Positions 7,983-16,469 of a stretch of DNA of 64,000 bases are shown piece after piece. The notes beneath the pieces were generated by a model. It saw only the letters and a program-made list of their open reading frames with translations, had not been told where the DNA came from and ran no database searches. The stretch is from the NCBI RefSeq assembly GCF_016820445.1, contig NZ_JADHDT010000001.1, positions 434,001-498,000 of the forward strand. Direction: 5' to 3'. How positions within the stretch are numbered: position 1 is the first letter of the stretch; every line of letters begins with the position of its first letter. The position numbers and the translations under genes were made by a program. This DNA comes from Sphingomonas beigongshangi (GTDB lineage Bacteria; Pseudomonadota; Alphaproteobacteria; Sphingomonadales; Sphingomonadaceae).

Positions 7983-10313
7983 TCAGAACCTCGTCTTCAT
8001 GCCGGCATAGACCGTGCGCGGCTGGCCAGCGTAGAAGGAGCCCGTCACTCCGCGCAAGACGCTCGCCGGATTCTGCACGCCGGTGGTGGCGTTGATGCCA
8101 TCGGCGATGACCGAGGCCGATCCGACATAGGTCGTGTCGAACAGGTTCTGGACGCTCGCGAACAGGCTGACGCGCCGCCACCAATCGTCGCCCGCAGGCG
8201 GATCGTAGTGCAGGTTCAGATTGACCAGCGTGTATCCCGGCACGTTCAGCAGCGTGCCGTTGTCGATCGGATAGCGGTCACGCCAGCCCAGCTCGGCAAA
8301 GCCGCCCAATCCCCGCAAGGCGCCGTGCGGCTGGTCGTAGCCCAGTCGCACATTCGCCATGTTGGGCACCACGCCGGGGATCGGATTGCCCGCGCGATCG
8401 ATCACCACCGATGTCGAGCCCGCCGTCAGCCGCTCCGCGAAGTCGGTATAATATTGGTCGTTGTAGCTGCAGCTCGCCAGCAGGGCGACGCCCGCCAGCG
8501 GCTTCCAGTCGAGGCCGACCTCGACACCGCGGTGCACCGATCTGGGCGCGTTGGCGGTATAGGCGAGCAGGTTCACGCCCGCCGACTGCGTCACCAACTC
8601 GTTGCGGAACCATTCGTAATAGCCGGTCAGCTCCGCGCTCAGCCGGTTCCCCAGCGCGATCTGCGCGCCGATATCGATCCCGGTATTCCGCTGCGCCTTC
8701 AGCGCGACATTGTTGCCCGGCACGCCGGCGCTGGTGACGAACAGGCTGCCCGCCTGCGGAATGCCATAGCCGGTGCCAAGGCGCGCGTGCAGCCGTATCG
8801 CGTCGACCGCCTGCCAGACCAGCGAGGCTTCGGGCGCGACGTTCCAGAACCGCCGGTCGGCGGGGATGGTCGCCAGTACCGGCGACGCGGCGAGCGGGTA
8901 GCTGTAGGCGATCTGCCGCACGCGGATGTCGGAGCGTTCGCCCCCGATCCCGGCGACGAAGCGCAGCCGATCGGTCAGCGCCAGCTCCTCCCGCGCCCGC
9001 GCGCCCAGGTTGCGCACGTCGCCGAGCACCGTCTGCGTGGGCGCGCCCAGCCCGTTTCGTCCCGCCGGCGTCTTGTTGAAACTGTAGCTCTGGTTGTCGA
9101 GGTAATTGTAGAAGACGCCGACGAAACTCGTCGCATCCATGCCGAACAGACGATGACGATCGGTCAGGTCGCTCGACAGATTGTAGCTGTCCAGCGTGCC
9201 GCGGAACGGCGTCGCACCCGTCGGCTGGTTGACGACGCGGCTGTCGAACGTCGCTTGTGTACGCAGCGTCGTGTCGCCGTCGAGATCATGCTCCCACCGC
9301 AGGCCCGCGATCGTGCGGCGATCGTTGCGCGCAAGGTCGCCCTCCGCCGCGGTCTGTGCGATCCGCGCGCCGTTGACGCCGTTGACCAGCACGGAAATGG
9401 TGCCGCAGCCCGGCGCAGCGGTCGCCGCCCGCGCACATCCCTGCTGGTAGGGATTGGCCAGATACTGGTTGTAGGACAGTCGGGTCGAAAGCCGGAACAG
9501 GCCCTCGTTGTAGATGAGCTTGCCGGTCAGGCGGTCGCGATCGCCGAGCCCGACGGTGACGAGGCCGTTGAGCGTTCCGGTCTGGTAGCCGGTATGCCCC
9601 GTCGCGCCATCGCCTCCGACGAGGCTGGCGAACAGACTATAGTCGTAGCGCGATCCGGCATTGCCGATCGTCGCATAGACGTTGGCATAGCCATCGCCGC
9701 CGACATCCGTGCCCACGTCGGCGCCGCGAATGTCGCGGCCGCGCCGGGTGCGGAAATTGATCGCACCGCCCAGGGCATAATTGCCGTAGCGCGCGGAGGA
9801 AGGGCCGCGCACCACATCGACTGCGCCATAAGCGTGAGGATCGGTGAGATCGAAGCGGGCGAGCCCGTCGGGTTGGGTGACCGGGAAATCGTCCTCGAAC
9901 ACCTGGAGGTTGCGCGCACCGAAGCTGTTGCGCGCGTTCGAGCCGCGCACCGACACGCCGACGTCGCGGGGGCCGTTGCCCTGGATGACGACGACACCCG
10001 GCGACAGGCGCACGATGTCGGCGATCGTCGTCGCCGGCGTGTTGCGGAAGGCGGCGGCATCGACGGTCGTGACGGTCTGTCCCCGGACGTCGGTGGTCAG
10101 CGACAAGGCGTGGCCGGTGACGACGATATCGTCGACGGCGCGCGGTTGATCCCGGCGCTCCGGGGCGGCAGGCGGGCCGGCGCCCTGACGGTCGAGCGCC
10201 TGCAGTTCGGCATCGATGGCGGCGCGCTGTCGCAGCAATTCGGCACGGCGGTCCGCGGCGGGATCGCCCTGCCCCGCCGCCAGCGTGGCGGCAAGAACGA
10301 GGAGAATGGACAT
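7983..10313 (-). CDS. TonB-dependent outer-membrane receptor
   Basis: A 776-residue receptor: signal peptide (about 1-15), a short charged coil (ADRRAELLRQRAAIDAEL), a TonB-box-like DDIVVTGHAL, a plug domain with LSPGVVVIQGNGPRDVGVSV and VDVVRGPSSARYGNYALGGAINF, then a long beta barrel ending in the aromatic F of AGMKTRF. The start at 10313 opens the signal peptide; the frame extends 28 codons upstream without conserved features. Downstream lies the PepSY protein and upstream the DUF2946 protein, a context suggesting metal (iron or copper) chelate uptake. The actual ligand is not determined by sequence. Confidence 0.92.
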   Translation of the reverse strand: MSILLVLAATLAAGQGDPAADRRAELLRQRAAIDAELQALDRQGAGPPAAPERRDQPRAVDDIVVTGHALSLTTDVRGQTVTTVDAAAFRNTPATTIADIVRLSPGVVVIQGNGPRDVGVSVRGSNARNSFGARNLQVFEDDFPVTQPDGLARFDLTDPHAYGAVDVVRGPSSARYGNYALGGAINFRTRRGRDIRGADVGTDVGGDGYANVYATIGNAGSRYDYSLFASLVGGDGATGHTGYQTGTLNGLVTVGLGDRDRLTGKLIYNEGLFRLSTRLSYNQYLANPYQQGCARAATAAPGCGTISVLVNGVNGARIAQTAAEGDLARNDRRTIAGLRWEHDLDGDTTLRTQATFDSRVVNQPTGATPFRGTLDSYNLSSDLTDRHRLFGMDATSFVGVFYNYLDNQSYSFNKTPAGRNGLGAPTQTVLGDVRNLGARAREELALTDRLRFVAGIGGERSDIRVRQIAYSYPLAASPVLATIPADRRFWNVAPEASLVWQAVDAIRLHARLGTGYGIPQAGSLFVTSAGVPGNNVALKAQRNTGIDIGAQIALGNRLSAELTGYYEWFRNELVTQSAGVNLLAYTANAPRSVHRGVEVGLDWKPLAGVALLASCSYNDQYYTDFAERLTAGSTSVVIDRAGNPIPGVVPNMANVRLGYDQPHGALRGLGGFAELGWRDRYPIDNGTLLNVPGYTLVNLNLHYDPPAGDDWWRRVSLFASVQNLFDTTYVGSASVIADGINATTGVQNPASVLRGVTGSFYAGQPRTVYAGMKTRF

Positions 10314-10565
10314 GGATTGTTCCTGGTCGGGATCGGTCGACCTCGCGCGTCGCAGCGCGAGCGGCTGATGCCGGATCGACCCGTCCGCACCCCGCACGCG
10401 ATCGGGGTCGAGGATCAGCGGTTCGACCGGCTCACCACGATGTGCGATCCGGCAACGCCGGATCGGGGCAGTGCCGCCCCTACCCCCGCCCGGCCGCCCA
10501 TCCGGGACAGGCTATGGGGGCGACCGTTAGGGAGGAGGACTGGCACCGCCTTTCACGCTCGTGGA

Positions 10566-10988
10566 TCAGACGCGCGCGGGCGGACCTCTGAGCGGCGGGC
10601 GCAGGAACAATGCTATGGGTGGCGTGGGCGCGATCCGCCCGAACGCGGCCAGCACCATGGCGAACAGGATCGCCGCCGCGAGCAGCACCGGATCGACCGG
10701 CAGGAGCGAGGCGAGGGCGAGGCCGCCGAAAGCGCAGGGTGCGTCCTGCGGCGCGGATTGATGCCCGTGTTCGCGATGATCCTGTCGCGTCATGACGTGC
10801 TTGGCCGGTCCGGCCGCCGTCAGCGCATCGATCGGCGAGGCCGCCGGGCACAGGATCAGGCGCAGGTTCCCGGCGGCGCTGTCGGGCATGAAGCCGGCGG
10901 GAACGAGCAGGCGCATCGCCAGCGCCGCGGCGAGCATGATGCCCGCCACGGTGCGTCGACGCAGGATCAGGCGGCGCAGCGCATCCAC
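10566..10988 (-). CDS. DUF2946-like small membrane protein
   Basis: A 140-residue protein with an N-terminal helix (residues 12-30, ending RLLVPAGFMPD), a central His-rich stretch (MTRQDHREHGHQS) followed by CAFGG, and a second hydrophobic hairpin (LLAAAILFAMVLAAFG). The AGFMP element plus a His cluster and a Cys is the DUF2946 pattern, a family often found beside TonB receptors and copper-related genes. It sits 252 bp upstream of the receptor on the same strand. A metal-linked role is inference. Confidence 0.7.
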   Translation of the reverse strand: MDALRRLILRRRTVAGIMLAAALAMRLLVPAGFMPDSAAGNLRLILCPAASPIDALTAAGPAKHVMTRQDHREHGHQSAPQDAPCAFGGLALASLLPVDPVLLAAAILFAMVLAAFGRIAPTPPIALFLRPPLRGPPARV

Positions 10989-11052
10989 CAGCTTGCGTTA
11001 CCTCGACGCGCGTCGCCTGTCATCCACCTGGATCGGATCGGTCCGCGCCCGG

Positions 11053-11259
11053 TCATCCCCGGCCGGCGAGCCGTGCCATGCGCGGCGGCAAAGCGGCGAG
11101 GATGGCACGGCGCTCCGCGGCAGGCTTGGCGCTCCAGTTGGAAATCTCCGCGATCGATCGGCCGCAGCCACGACACCAGCCCGTCGCCGGGTCGAGCGTG
11201 CAGACATTGACGCACGGCGACGCGAGGCTCGCCGGTTCGGCCGGCACGATCTCGATCAT
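11053..11259 (-). CDS. DUF1289 Fe-S-type small protein
   Basis: A 68-residue protein with the DUF1289 cysteine pattern: SPCVNVCTLDPATGWCRGCGRS, four cysteines spaced C-x3-C-x8-C-x2-C, followed by the IAEISNW helix and a basic tail. Family members are small, possibly metal-binding, and of unknown function. The start at 11259 is 13 bases after the DEAD-box helicase stop, so it is the second gene of that transcript. Confidence 0.88.
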   Translation of the reverse strand: MIEIVPAEPASLASPCVNVCTLDPATGWCRGCGRSIAEISNWSAKPAAERRAILAALPPRMARLAGRG

Positions 11260-11272
11260 CGCGCGCGCCGTC

Positions 11273-12718
11273 TCAGGCGTCGACGGGATCGTCGACGTTG
11301 AGCGAGACCGACAGGAATTCCGGAATCGGTCCGTTCCAGCCGACATCGGGCCCGTCGTCGTAGCTGTCGCGCCGCGGACGGCGATCACTGCTGCCTGCAC
11401 GATCCTGATGCGTGCGCTCCGCGCGAGCCGCGTCCGGCAGGTTCCCGGCGTCGCGGCGGTCGCGGCGTCCGCCCCGATCACCGCGTTCCTCGCCACGGCC
11501 GTCGGTGCGCTCCTCACGCCGCGGCGCGCTGCGCTCGCCACCACGGCCATGCCGCTCGCGGCGGGCTGGACGGGCTTCCTCAGCGGGCTCGGGAGCGTCT
11601 TCGATCGTGAGCCGATCGATCTTCTGACCCGTCAGTTTCTCGATATTGTCGATGTTCTCGGCATCGTCCGCGGTCATCAGCGTATAGGCCACGCCCGTCG
11701 CCCCGCCCCGGCCGGTACGGCCGATACGGTGGACGTAATCGTCCGGATGCCAGGGCGCGTCGAAGTTGAAGACGTGACTGACACCCTTGATGTCCAGCCC
11801 GCGTGCGGCGACGTCGGACGCGACCAGGATGTTGATGTCGCCCTTCTTGAACAGGTCGAGTTCGGCTAGCCGCTGCGGCTGTTCCATGTCGCCATGGATT
11901 TCGCCGGACCGGAAACCGTGCTTCTTCAGGCTCTTGTTGAGCTCGCGGACCGTCGTCTTGCGATTGCAGAAGATGATCGCGGTGGTGACGTCGTCCTGCC
12001 GGAGCAGCTGGCGGAGGGCGCTGCGCTTCTTGAACGCGGTTCCCGAGACGGGCACCAGCCACTGCTTGATGTTGACGTTGGTCGAAGCGGGCCGCGCGAC
12101 CTCGATCGTCTTCGGATTGTCGAGGAACTTGTCGGCCAGCTTCTTGATCGGCGGCGGCATCGTCGCCGAGAACAGCAGCGTCTGGCGCTGCTTGGGCAGC
12201 TTGGTGCAGATTTCCTCGATATCCGGGATGAACCCCATGTCGAGCATGCGGTCCGCCTCGTCGATGACCAGCATCGAGCAGCCGGTCAGCAGGATGTTGC
12301 CGCGGCTGAACAGGTCCATCAGCCGGCCGGGGGTCGCGATCAGCACGTCGACGCCCTTTTCCAGCGCCTTGATCTGATCGCCCATCGACACGCCGCCGAT
12401 CAGCAACGCCATCGAAAGTTTGTGGCCCGATCCGTATTTCTCGAAATTCTCCGCGACCTGCGCGGCGAGTTCGCGCGTCGGCTCCAGGATCAGGCTGCGC
12501 GGCATGCGGGCGCGGCTGCGGCCGTGCGCCAGGATGTCGATCATCGGCAGCACGAAGGCCGCGGTCTTGCCCGTCCCCGTCTGCGCGATGCCGATCAGGT
12601 CGCGCATCATCAGGACCGAGGGGATGGCGCTCGCCTGGATCGGCGTCGGCTCGGAATAGCCGGCGTCGGTCACCGCCTTCAGGAGTTCGTCGGAAAGGCC
12701 GAGATCGGCAAAGCTCAT
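11273..12718 (-). CDS. DEAD-box ATP-dependent RNA helicase (RhlE-like)
   Basis: A 481-residue superfamily 2 RNA helicase. Motifs in order: Q motif with PTPIQ, motif I AQTGTGKT, Ia EPTRELA, Ib TPGRLMD, II VIDEADRMLDMGF, III SAT, V ASDVAARGLDIKGV and VI HRIGRTGR. The C-terminal 100 residues are Arg/Gly/Asp-rich and disordered, as in RhlE-type cold-shock helicases. It unwinds structured RNA, probably in ribosome assembly or mRNA decay. The start at 12718 (MSFADLGLSD) matches where this family normally begins; an ATG at 12760 would add 14 residues. Two 11-bp direct repeats lie just upstream. DUF1289 follows. Confidence 0.94.
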   Translation of the reverse strand: MSFADLGLSDELLKAVTDAGYSEPTPIQASAIPSVLMMRDLIGIAQTGTGKTAAFVLPMIDILAHGRSRARMPRSLILEPTRELAAQVAENFEKYGSGHKLSMALLIGGVSMGDQIKALEKGVDVLIATPGRLMDLFSRGNILLTGCSMLVIDEADRMLDMGFIPDIEEICTKLPKQRQTLLFSATMPPPIKKLADKFLDNPKTIEVARPASTNVNIKQWLVPVSGTAFKKRSALRQLLRQDDVTTAIIFCNRKTTVRELNKSLKKHGFRSGEIHGDMEQPQRLAELDLFKKGDINILVASDVAARGLDIKGVSHVFNFDAPWHPDDYVHRIGRTGRGGATGVAYTLMTADDAENIDNIEKLTGQKIDRLTIEDAPEPAEEARPARRERHGRGGERSAPRREERTDGRGEERGDRGGRRDRRDAGNLPDAARAERTHQDRAGSSDRRPRRDSYDDGPDVGWNGPIPEFLSVSLNVDDPVDA

Positions 12719-12777
12719 GCAGAGGTCCGGGAAATCGATCGCGGCGATGGCCTGCGACATCGCTTCGCGCGCTTGCG

Positions 12778-12808
12778 GATTTACGCGCGAAAGTCAAGAT
12801 TTACGCGC
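12778..12808. repeat. Two 11-bp direct repeats upstream of the helicase
   Basis: GATTTACGCGC occurs at 12778-12788 and again at 12798-12808, exactly 20 bases apart (about two helical turns), in an A/T-richer pocket between the helicase start and the end of the next gene. This is the layout of a tandem operator. Confidence 0.6.
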
Positions 12809-12817
12809 AATCGCGGC

Positions 12818-13270
12818 CTATTTCTGCGCGACCAGCGTCCTGAAACCCTTGATTTCACAAGACAGACCGGAACGCATGCTCAATACGTCGCGGTTCGCGC
12901 AGACGCGCCCGTCGGCGGCGGGCTTCAGGTAGAAGCGCGAGTAGAAATCCATCGGGCGGCATTCGCCCCCCAGCTTGGCGCGGATACGGCGATTGCCCGT
13001 GAGCGCGAGGTCGATCGCGCCATCGCCGCTGACCAGGGCACCGCCCAGATCGGCGACGGCGATGCATTTCGGCCCCTTCTTCTCCTTCCAGCGGATCGGC
13101 TGCGGCGCCATGACGCGCGCCGCGCTGGCGGGTGCGGACGTGACCCGGATCACCACGCGCTGGTGGATCGTGACCTGCGCGAACTGCATGTCGGCAAAAT
13201 CGTCCCACGCGCCCGCGGTGACGGGCGCGAGCAGCGCGAACAGCGACAGGGGCAAACCCGGATGGATCAT
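12818..13270 (-). CDS. Secreted hypothetical protein
   Basis: A 150-residue protein with a clear signal peptide (residues 1-20, cleavage near VTAGAWD), then a small domain with three or four cysteines (PKCIAV, GECRPM, RVCANRD, LSCEIKG) and a final QK. The pattern resembles small periplasmic proteins common in sphingomonads, but I do not recognise a family with a known role. Its stop lies 10 bases from the direct repeats in front of the helicase operon. It is divergent from the FAD-linked dehydrogenase. Confidence 0.72.
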   Translation of the reverse strand: MIHPGLPLSLFALLAPVTAGAWDDFADMQFAQVTIHQRVVIRVTSAPASAARVMAPQPIRWKEKKGPKCIAVADLGGALVSGDGAIDLALTGNRRIRAKLGGECRPMDFYSRFYLKPAADGRVCANRDVLSMRSGLSCEIKGFRTLVAQK

Positions 13271-13349
13271 GAACGGTGGGTCATGGTCGATGCAGCGCCC
13301 TTAGCGACAATCGTTGAACGCTGCATGAACTTGGCGTAGCCGCGCGGCC

Positions 13350-14783
13350 ATGACCCCGAGCCAATCCGCGCTGCTGGCGGCTCTCGCCCCCCATCTCGAC
13401 GCCAAGGCGATCGTCACGGACCGCGACGCGATCACCCCTTGGGAAACGGATTGGCGTCGCCGCTTCCACGGGCATGCGCCGGCCATCCTGGCCCCGGCGG
13501 ACACCGCCCAGGTGGCCACGATCGTCGCCGCCGCAGCGGCGCACCGCGTGCCGCTGGTGCCACAGGGCGGCAACAGCTCGATGGTCGGTGGCGCCACCCC
13601 GCCGACCGACGGATCGGCGCTGATCCTCTCGCTGCGCCGGATGAACCGCATCCGCCATGTCGACGCGGACGCGGGCCTCGCGATCGCGGAGGCGGGCGTG
13701 ATCCTGTCCGACCTCCACGAGGCCGCGCTCGCCGTCGATCGCCGCTTTCCGCTGACCCTCGGGGCAAAGGGCAATGCGACGGTCGGCGGGCTCGTCTCGA
13801 CCAATGCCGGCGGCACGCAGGTGCTGCGCTTCGGCTCGATGCGCGGTCTGGTCGCGGGGATGGAGGCGGTGCTGGCCGACGGCTCGGTGCATGACGGTCT
13901 CGCCGTGCTCAAGAAGGACAATCGCGGCTACGACCTGACACAGCTGCTCGTCGGAAGCGAGGGAACGCTCGCGATCGTCACCGCCGCCTCGCTGCGGATC
14001 GTGCCGTTGCCGATGACGCGGGCAACCGCCTGGGCGGCGACGCCCGATCCCGAGTCGGCGCTGACGCTGCTGCGCCGTTTCCAGCAGGCCAGCGACGCGG
14101 TCGAGAGTTTCGAGATTTTGCCCGGGGAATCGCTGGCGGCGGTGCTGGCGCACGTGCCGTCCGCCCGGGCCCCGCTGGCGGGCGAGCATGGCTGGCACCT
14201 GCTGATTGAGATCACCGACCCGCGCGGTGCGCCCCTGCTGGAGCGCCTGCTCGGCGAGGCCCTGGCCGACGGGCTGATCGCCGACGCCGTGATCGCACAG
14301 AGCGAGGCCCAGGCCGCCGGCTTCTGGCTGATCCGCGAATCGATCTCCGACTCCGAGCGAGCGCTCGGCCCGGCTTCGCAGCACGATATCTCGGTTCCCG
14401 TCGCAGCGATGCCGCGGTTCATGATAGAGGCCGCGGAGGCATGCGAGGCGCGCTTCCCGGGCACGCACGCCAGCGGCTTCGGCCATCTGGGCGACGGCAA
14501 TATCCATTTCCATGTCCGCGCTGCCCCCGGCGCCGACCCCGCGCGCTGGTATGCGGAGGATGTTCCGGTGGTTACGCGCTTCGTCGACGACCTCGTCGTC
14601 GCGGCGGGCGGATCGATCGCGGCGGAGCACGGCATCGGCCAGATGAAGACAGACGAGCTCGCCCGCCTCTCGACGCCGGCCCGGCTGACCATGCTTCGGG
14701 CGGTCAAGACGGCGATGGACCCGCTGGGGATTCTCAACCCCGGAAAGCTCGTCCCGCTTGCGCGCCCTGCCGCCGCACAATAG
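13350..14783 (+). CDS. FAD-linked 2-hydroxyacid dehydrogenase (GlcD / D-2-hydroxyglutarate dehydrogenase-like)
   Basis: A 477-residue flavoprotein of the VAO/GlcD family. The FAD-binding PCMH domain (about 30-210) has VPQGGNSSMVGG and GAKGNATVGGLVSTNAGG; the C-terminal FAD-oxidase domain carries GFGHLGDGNIHFHV with the metal-binding histidines and the AEHGIGQMK signature. It should oxidise a D-2-hydroxy acid such as D-lactate, glycolate or D-2-hydroxyglutarate; the GGNSSMVGG variant fits the hydroxyglutarate branch but does not prove it. It stands alone, with SapC 62 bp downstream on the same strand. Confidence 0.88.
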   Translation: MTPSQSALLAALAPHLDAKAIVTDRDAITPWETDWRRRFHGHAPAILAPADTAQVATIVAAAAAHRVPLVPQGGNSSMVGGATPPTDGSALILSLRRMNRIRHVDADAGLAIAEAGVILSDLHEAALAVDRRFPLTLGAKGNATVGGLVSTNAGGTQVLRFGSMRGLVAGMEAVLADGSVHDGLAVLKKDNRGYDLTQLLVGSEGTLAIVTAASLRIVPLPMTRATAWAATPDPESALTLLRRFQQASDAVESFEILPGESLAAVLAHVPSARAPLAGEHGWHLLIEITDPRGAPLLERLLGEALADGLIADAVIAQSEAQAAGFWLIRESISDSERALGPASQHDISVPVAAMPRFMIEAAEACEARFPGTHASGFGHLGDGNIHFHVRAAPGADPARWYAEDVPVVTRFVDDLVVAAGGSIAAEHGIGQMKTDELARLSTPARLTMLRAVKTAMDPLGILNPGKLVPLARPAAAQ

Positions 14784-14845
14784 AGCGTCGGCCGGTTTGT
14801 CGGCGCGCGGACGCGCCAAAACTCACGGATACGGAGAGAGTTCCC

Positions 14846-15607
14846 ATGGCCAGTGCGCCGCTTCCCCTGTTCTACAATGGCCTGGAGCCGCTCTCGAGCG
14901 AGACGCATGCGACCTGGCGCGTCCGGCCGCAGGACAGCGCGCCCTTCCTCGCCGGCCAGCACGCCATCCCGATCACCACGGACGAATTCCCGCTGGTGCA
15001 GCGTTTCATGCCGATCGTCTTCTCCAGCGGCGACGATGCGATCCCACTCGCGCTGATGGGCCTCAACGAGGGCGTCAACGTCTTCGTCGGTGACGACGGC
15101 AAGCTGACCGAAACCAATTTCTACGTCCCCGCCTATATCCGCCGCTATCCCTATATGCTGGCGCGCCTCCGCCCGGACAGCGAGGAGCTGTCGCTCTGCT
15201 TCGATCCGACGTCGGAGACGATCGGCGATTTCGAGGACGGAGAGGCGCTGTTCGAGGGCGGCCAGCCCACCGAGTTCACGAAGAGCGTGCTGGGCTTCGC
15301 CGAGCAGTTCGAGCAGGCCGGTGCCCGCACGCAGAATTTCATGAACGAGCTGCGCGAGATGGAATTGCTGATGGAGGGCGAGGTCACCATCCAGGTCGAC
15401 CAGAACCAGCAGCCGTTCGTCTATCGCGGCTTCCAGATGATCAACGAAGAGAAGCTGGCGAACCTGCGCGGCGACCAGCTGCGCAAGATGAGCCAGTCGG
15501 GCATGCTGCCGCTGCTCTATGCGCATCTCTTCTCCCTGTCGCTGATGCGCGAGGTGTTCGCGCGCCAGATGGACCAGGGCAAGCAGCCGCAGCCGCAGAT
15601 CGGCTGA
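14846..15607 (+). CDS. SapC family protein
   Basis: A 253-residue protein matching the SapC family: it opens PLFYNGLEPLSSETH, has YVPAYIRRYPYML near residue 95, FEGGQP near 140 and ends with a helical tail (MLPLLYAHLFSL). The family was named from an S-layer-associated gene; members in sphingomonads have no established function and no signal peptide is visible here. The ATG at 14846 follows GGAGAGAG. A strong hairpin terminator follows 24 bases after the stop. Confidence 0.87.
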   Translation: MASAPLPLFYNGLEPLSSETHATWRVRPQDSAPFLAGQHAIPITTDEFPLVQRFMPIVFSSGDDAIPLALMGLNEGVNVFVGDDGKLTETNFYVPAYIRRYPYMLARLRPDSEELSLCFDPTSETIGDFEDGEALFEGGQPTEFTKSVLGFAEQFEQAGARTQNFMNELREMELLMEGEVTIQVDQNQQPFVYRGFQMINEEKLANLRGDQLRKMSQSGMLPLLYAHLFSLSLMREVFARQMDQGKQPQPQIG

Positions 15608-15631
15608 CAACGCGCTTTTGACTGACGATGA

Positions 15632-15667
15632 AAAGGGGCGGTGCCGGCATTCTGGCGCCGCCCCTTT
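15632..15667 (+). terminator. Hairpin terminator after sapC-family gene
   Basis: AAAGGGGCGGTGCC pairs with GGCGCCGCCCCTTT around an 8-base loop, giving a 14-bp stem with one G-T pair. The run of A at the 5' side and T at the 3' side makes it work as a terminator, probably in both directions. Confidence 0.75.
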
Positions 15668-15733
15668 CCGCATGCGCGCTTGACCGTTCTGCCAGCGCGC
15701 GCGAAGCTCAATATCTCTCTATCCCAACATAGG

Positions 15734-16291
15734 ATGCTGCCGATGAGCCGCCTGCCGCGCGACGAGCGCTATTCGACCGTCGCGATCTGGTTTCACTGGA
15801 TCATCGCGCTGCTCATCATCGCGAACCTGATCATCGGTATCGGCCATGACGGCGTCCCTGCGTTGCGGGCGCTGATGGGCGCGCATTTCGCGATCGGCCT
15901 GACCGTGCTGGCGCTGACCGTGCTCAGGCTCGGCTGGCGGCTTGGCCATCGTGCGCCATCCTACCCCAATTCGATGGCGGGCTGGGAAAAAGGGATGGCC
16001 CACGCCAATCAGTGGCTGCTCTACGTCCTGATGCTGGCGTTGCCGCTGACCGGCTGGCTGATGATGTCGGGCCCCGGGCCGCACCGGCCGATGACCTGGT
16101 TCGGCCTGTTCAACATGCCGTTTCTGCCAGCGAGCAAGGGCGCGGCGGGTTTCGGCCATGAAGCGCACGGCGTCCTCGGCTGGGCCATGCTCGCGCTGGT
16201 GGTGCTGCATGTCGCCGCGGCATTGCGGCACCATTTCATCCGCCGCGACCGGATCCTGGTCCGCATGGCGCCCGTGCTCGATCGCGGCTGA
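15734..16291 (+). CDS. Cytochrome b561 family protein
   Basis: A 185-residue four-helix integral membrane haem protein. Predicted helices begin at AIWFHWIIALLIIANLI, GAHFAIGLTVLALTVL, WLLYVLMLALPLTGWLM and HGVLGWAMLALVVLHVAAAL. Histidines suited to ligate two b haems sit in FHW, GAHF, HEAHG and LHV. The family oxidises ubiquinol or transfers electrons to periplasmic acceptors. Either ATG, 15734 or 15743, could be the start; both precede the conserved region. A small RNA unit follows directly downstream. Confidence 0.9.
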   Translation: MLPMSRLPRDERYSTVAIWFHWIIALLIIANLIIGIGHDGVPALRALMGAHFAIGLTVLALTVLRLGWRLGHRAPSYPNSMAGWEKGMAHANQWLLYVLMLALPLTGWLMMSGPGPHRPMTWFGLFNMPFLPASKGAAGFGHEAHGVLGWAMLALVVLHVAAALRHHFIRRDRILVRMAPVLDRG

Positions 16292-16323
16292 CCGACAAAA
16301 TCACCGCGTTCGACGCCGGGGGG

Positions 16324-16351
16324 TTGAACCAAATCGACGCCTGCCTATTTT
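16324..16351 (+). promoter_or_regulatory. Candidate sigma70-type promoter of the small RNA
   Basis: A -35 box TTGAAC at 16324-16329 and a -10 box TATTTT at 16346-16351 are separated by 16 bases, in a locally A/T-rich pocket. They place the transcription start near 16358, immediately before a set of hairpins ending in a strong terminator. Confidence 0.6.
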
Positions 16352-16357
16352 ATCAAT

Positions 16358-16463
16358 CGTACGGTGCCGTGTCCCCCCTTTCGCGACACCGTATGGCACG
16401 CCTTCGGGTGTGTCTCCTCCCTGAACCTTGGCCACCTCGTGCGCTGCACGAGGTGGTTTTTTT
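16358..16463 (+). ncRNA. Candidate small regulatory RNA with anti-Shine-Dalgarno stretch
   Basis: About 106 nt with no convincing reading frame. Hairpin 1 pairs TACGGTG (16360-16366) with CACCGTA (16387-16393) and has a C-rich loop. Hairpin 2 pairs GGCACGCC (16395-16402) with GGTGTGTC (16407-16414) and is capped by a C(UUCG)G tetraloop. An unpaired TCCTCCCTGAACCTTGG follows, then an 11-bp terminator stem with seven T. The CUCCUCCC run is the complement of a Shine-Dalgarno sequence, as in other alphaproteobacterial regulatory RNAs. I cannot assign it to a named family. Confidence 0.7.
16432..16463 (+). terminator. Intrinsic terminator of the small RNA
   Basis: CCACCTCGTGC (16432-16442) pairs perfectly with GCACGAGGTGG (16446-16456) around a GCT loop, followed directly by seven T. 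It ends 6 bases before the stop codon of the converging amidohydrolase gene. Confidence 0.92.
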
Positions 16464-16469
16464 ATGCGC

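Noticed and set aside
10314..10565. A possible cobalamin riboswitch before the TonB receptor
   Set aside because: I looked for a B12-box-like segment on the minus strand and found none, so the receptor is not called a BtuB homologue.
8208..11210. A 1000-codon plus-strand frame opposite the TonB receptor and DUF2946 genes
   Set aside because: Overlaps well-supported genes on the other strand and has no domain pattern; high GC keeps antisense frames open.
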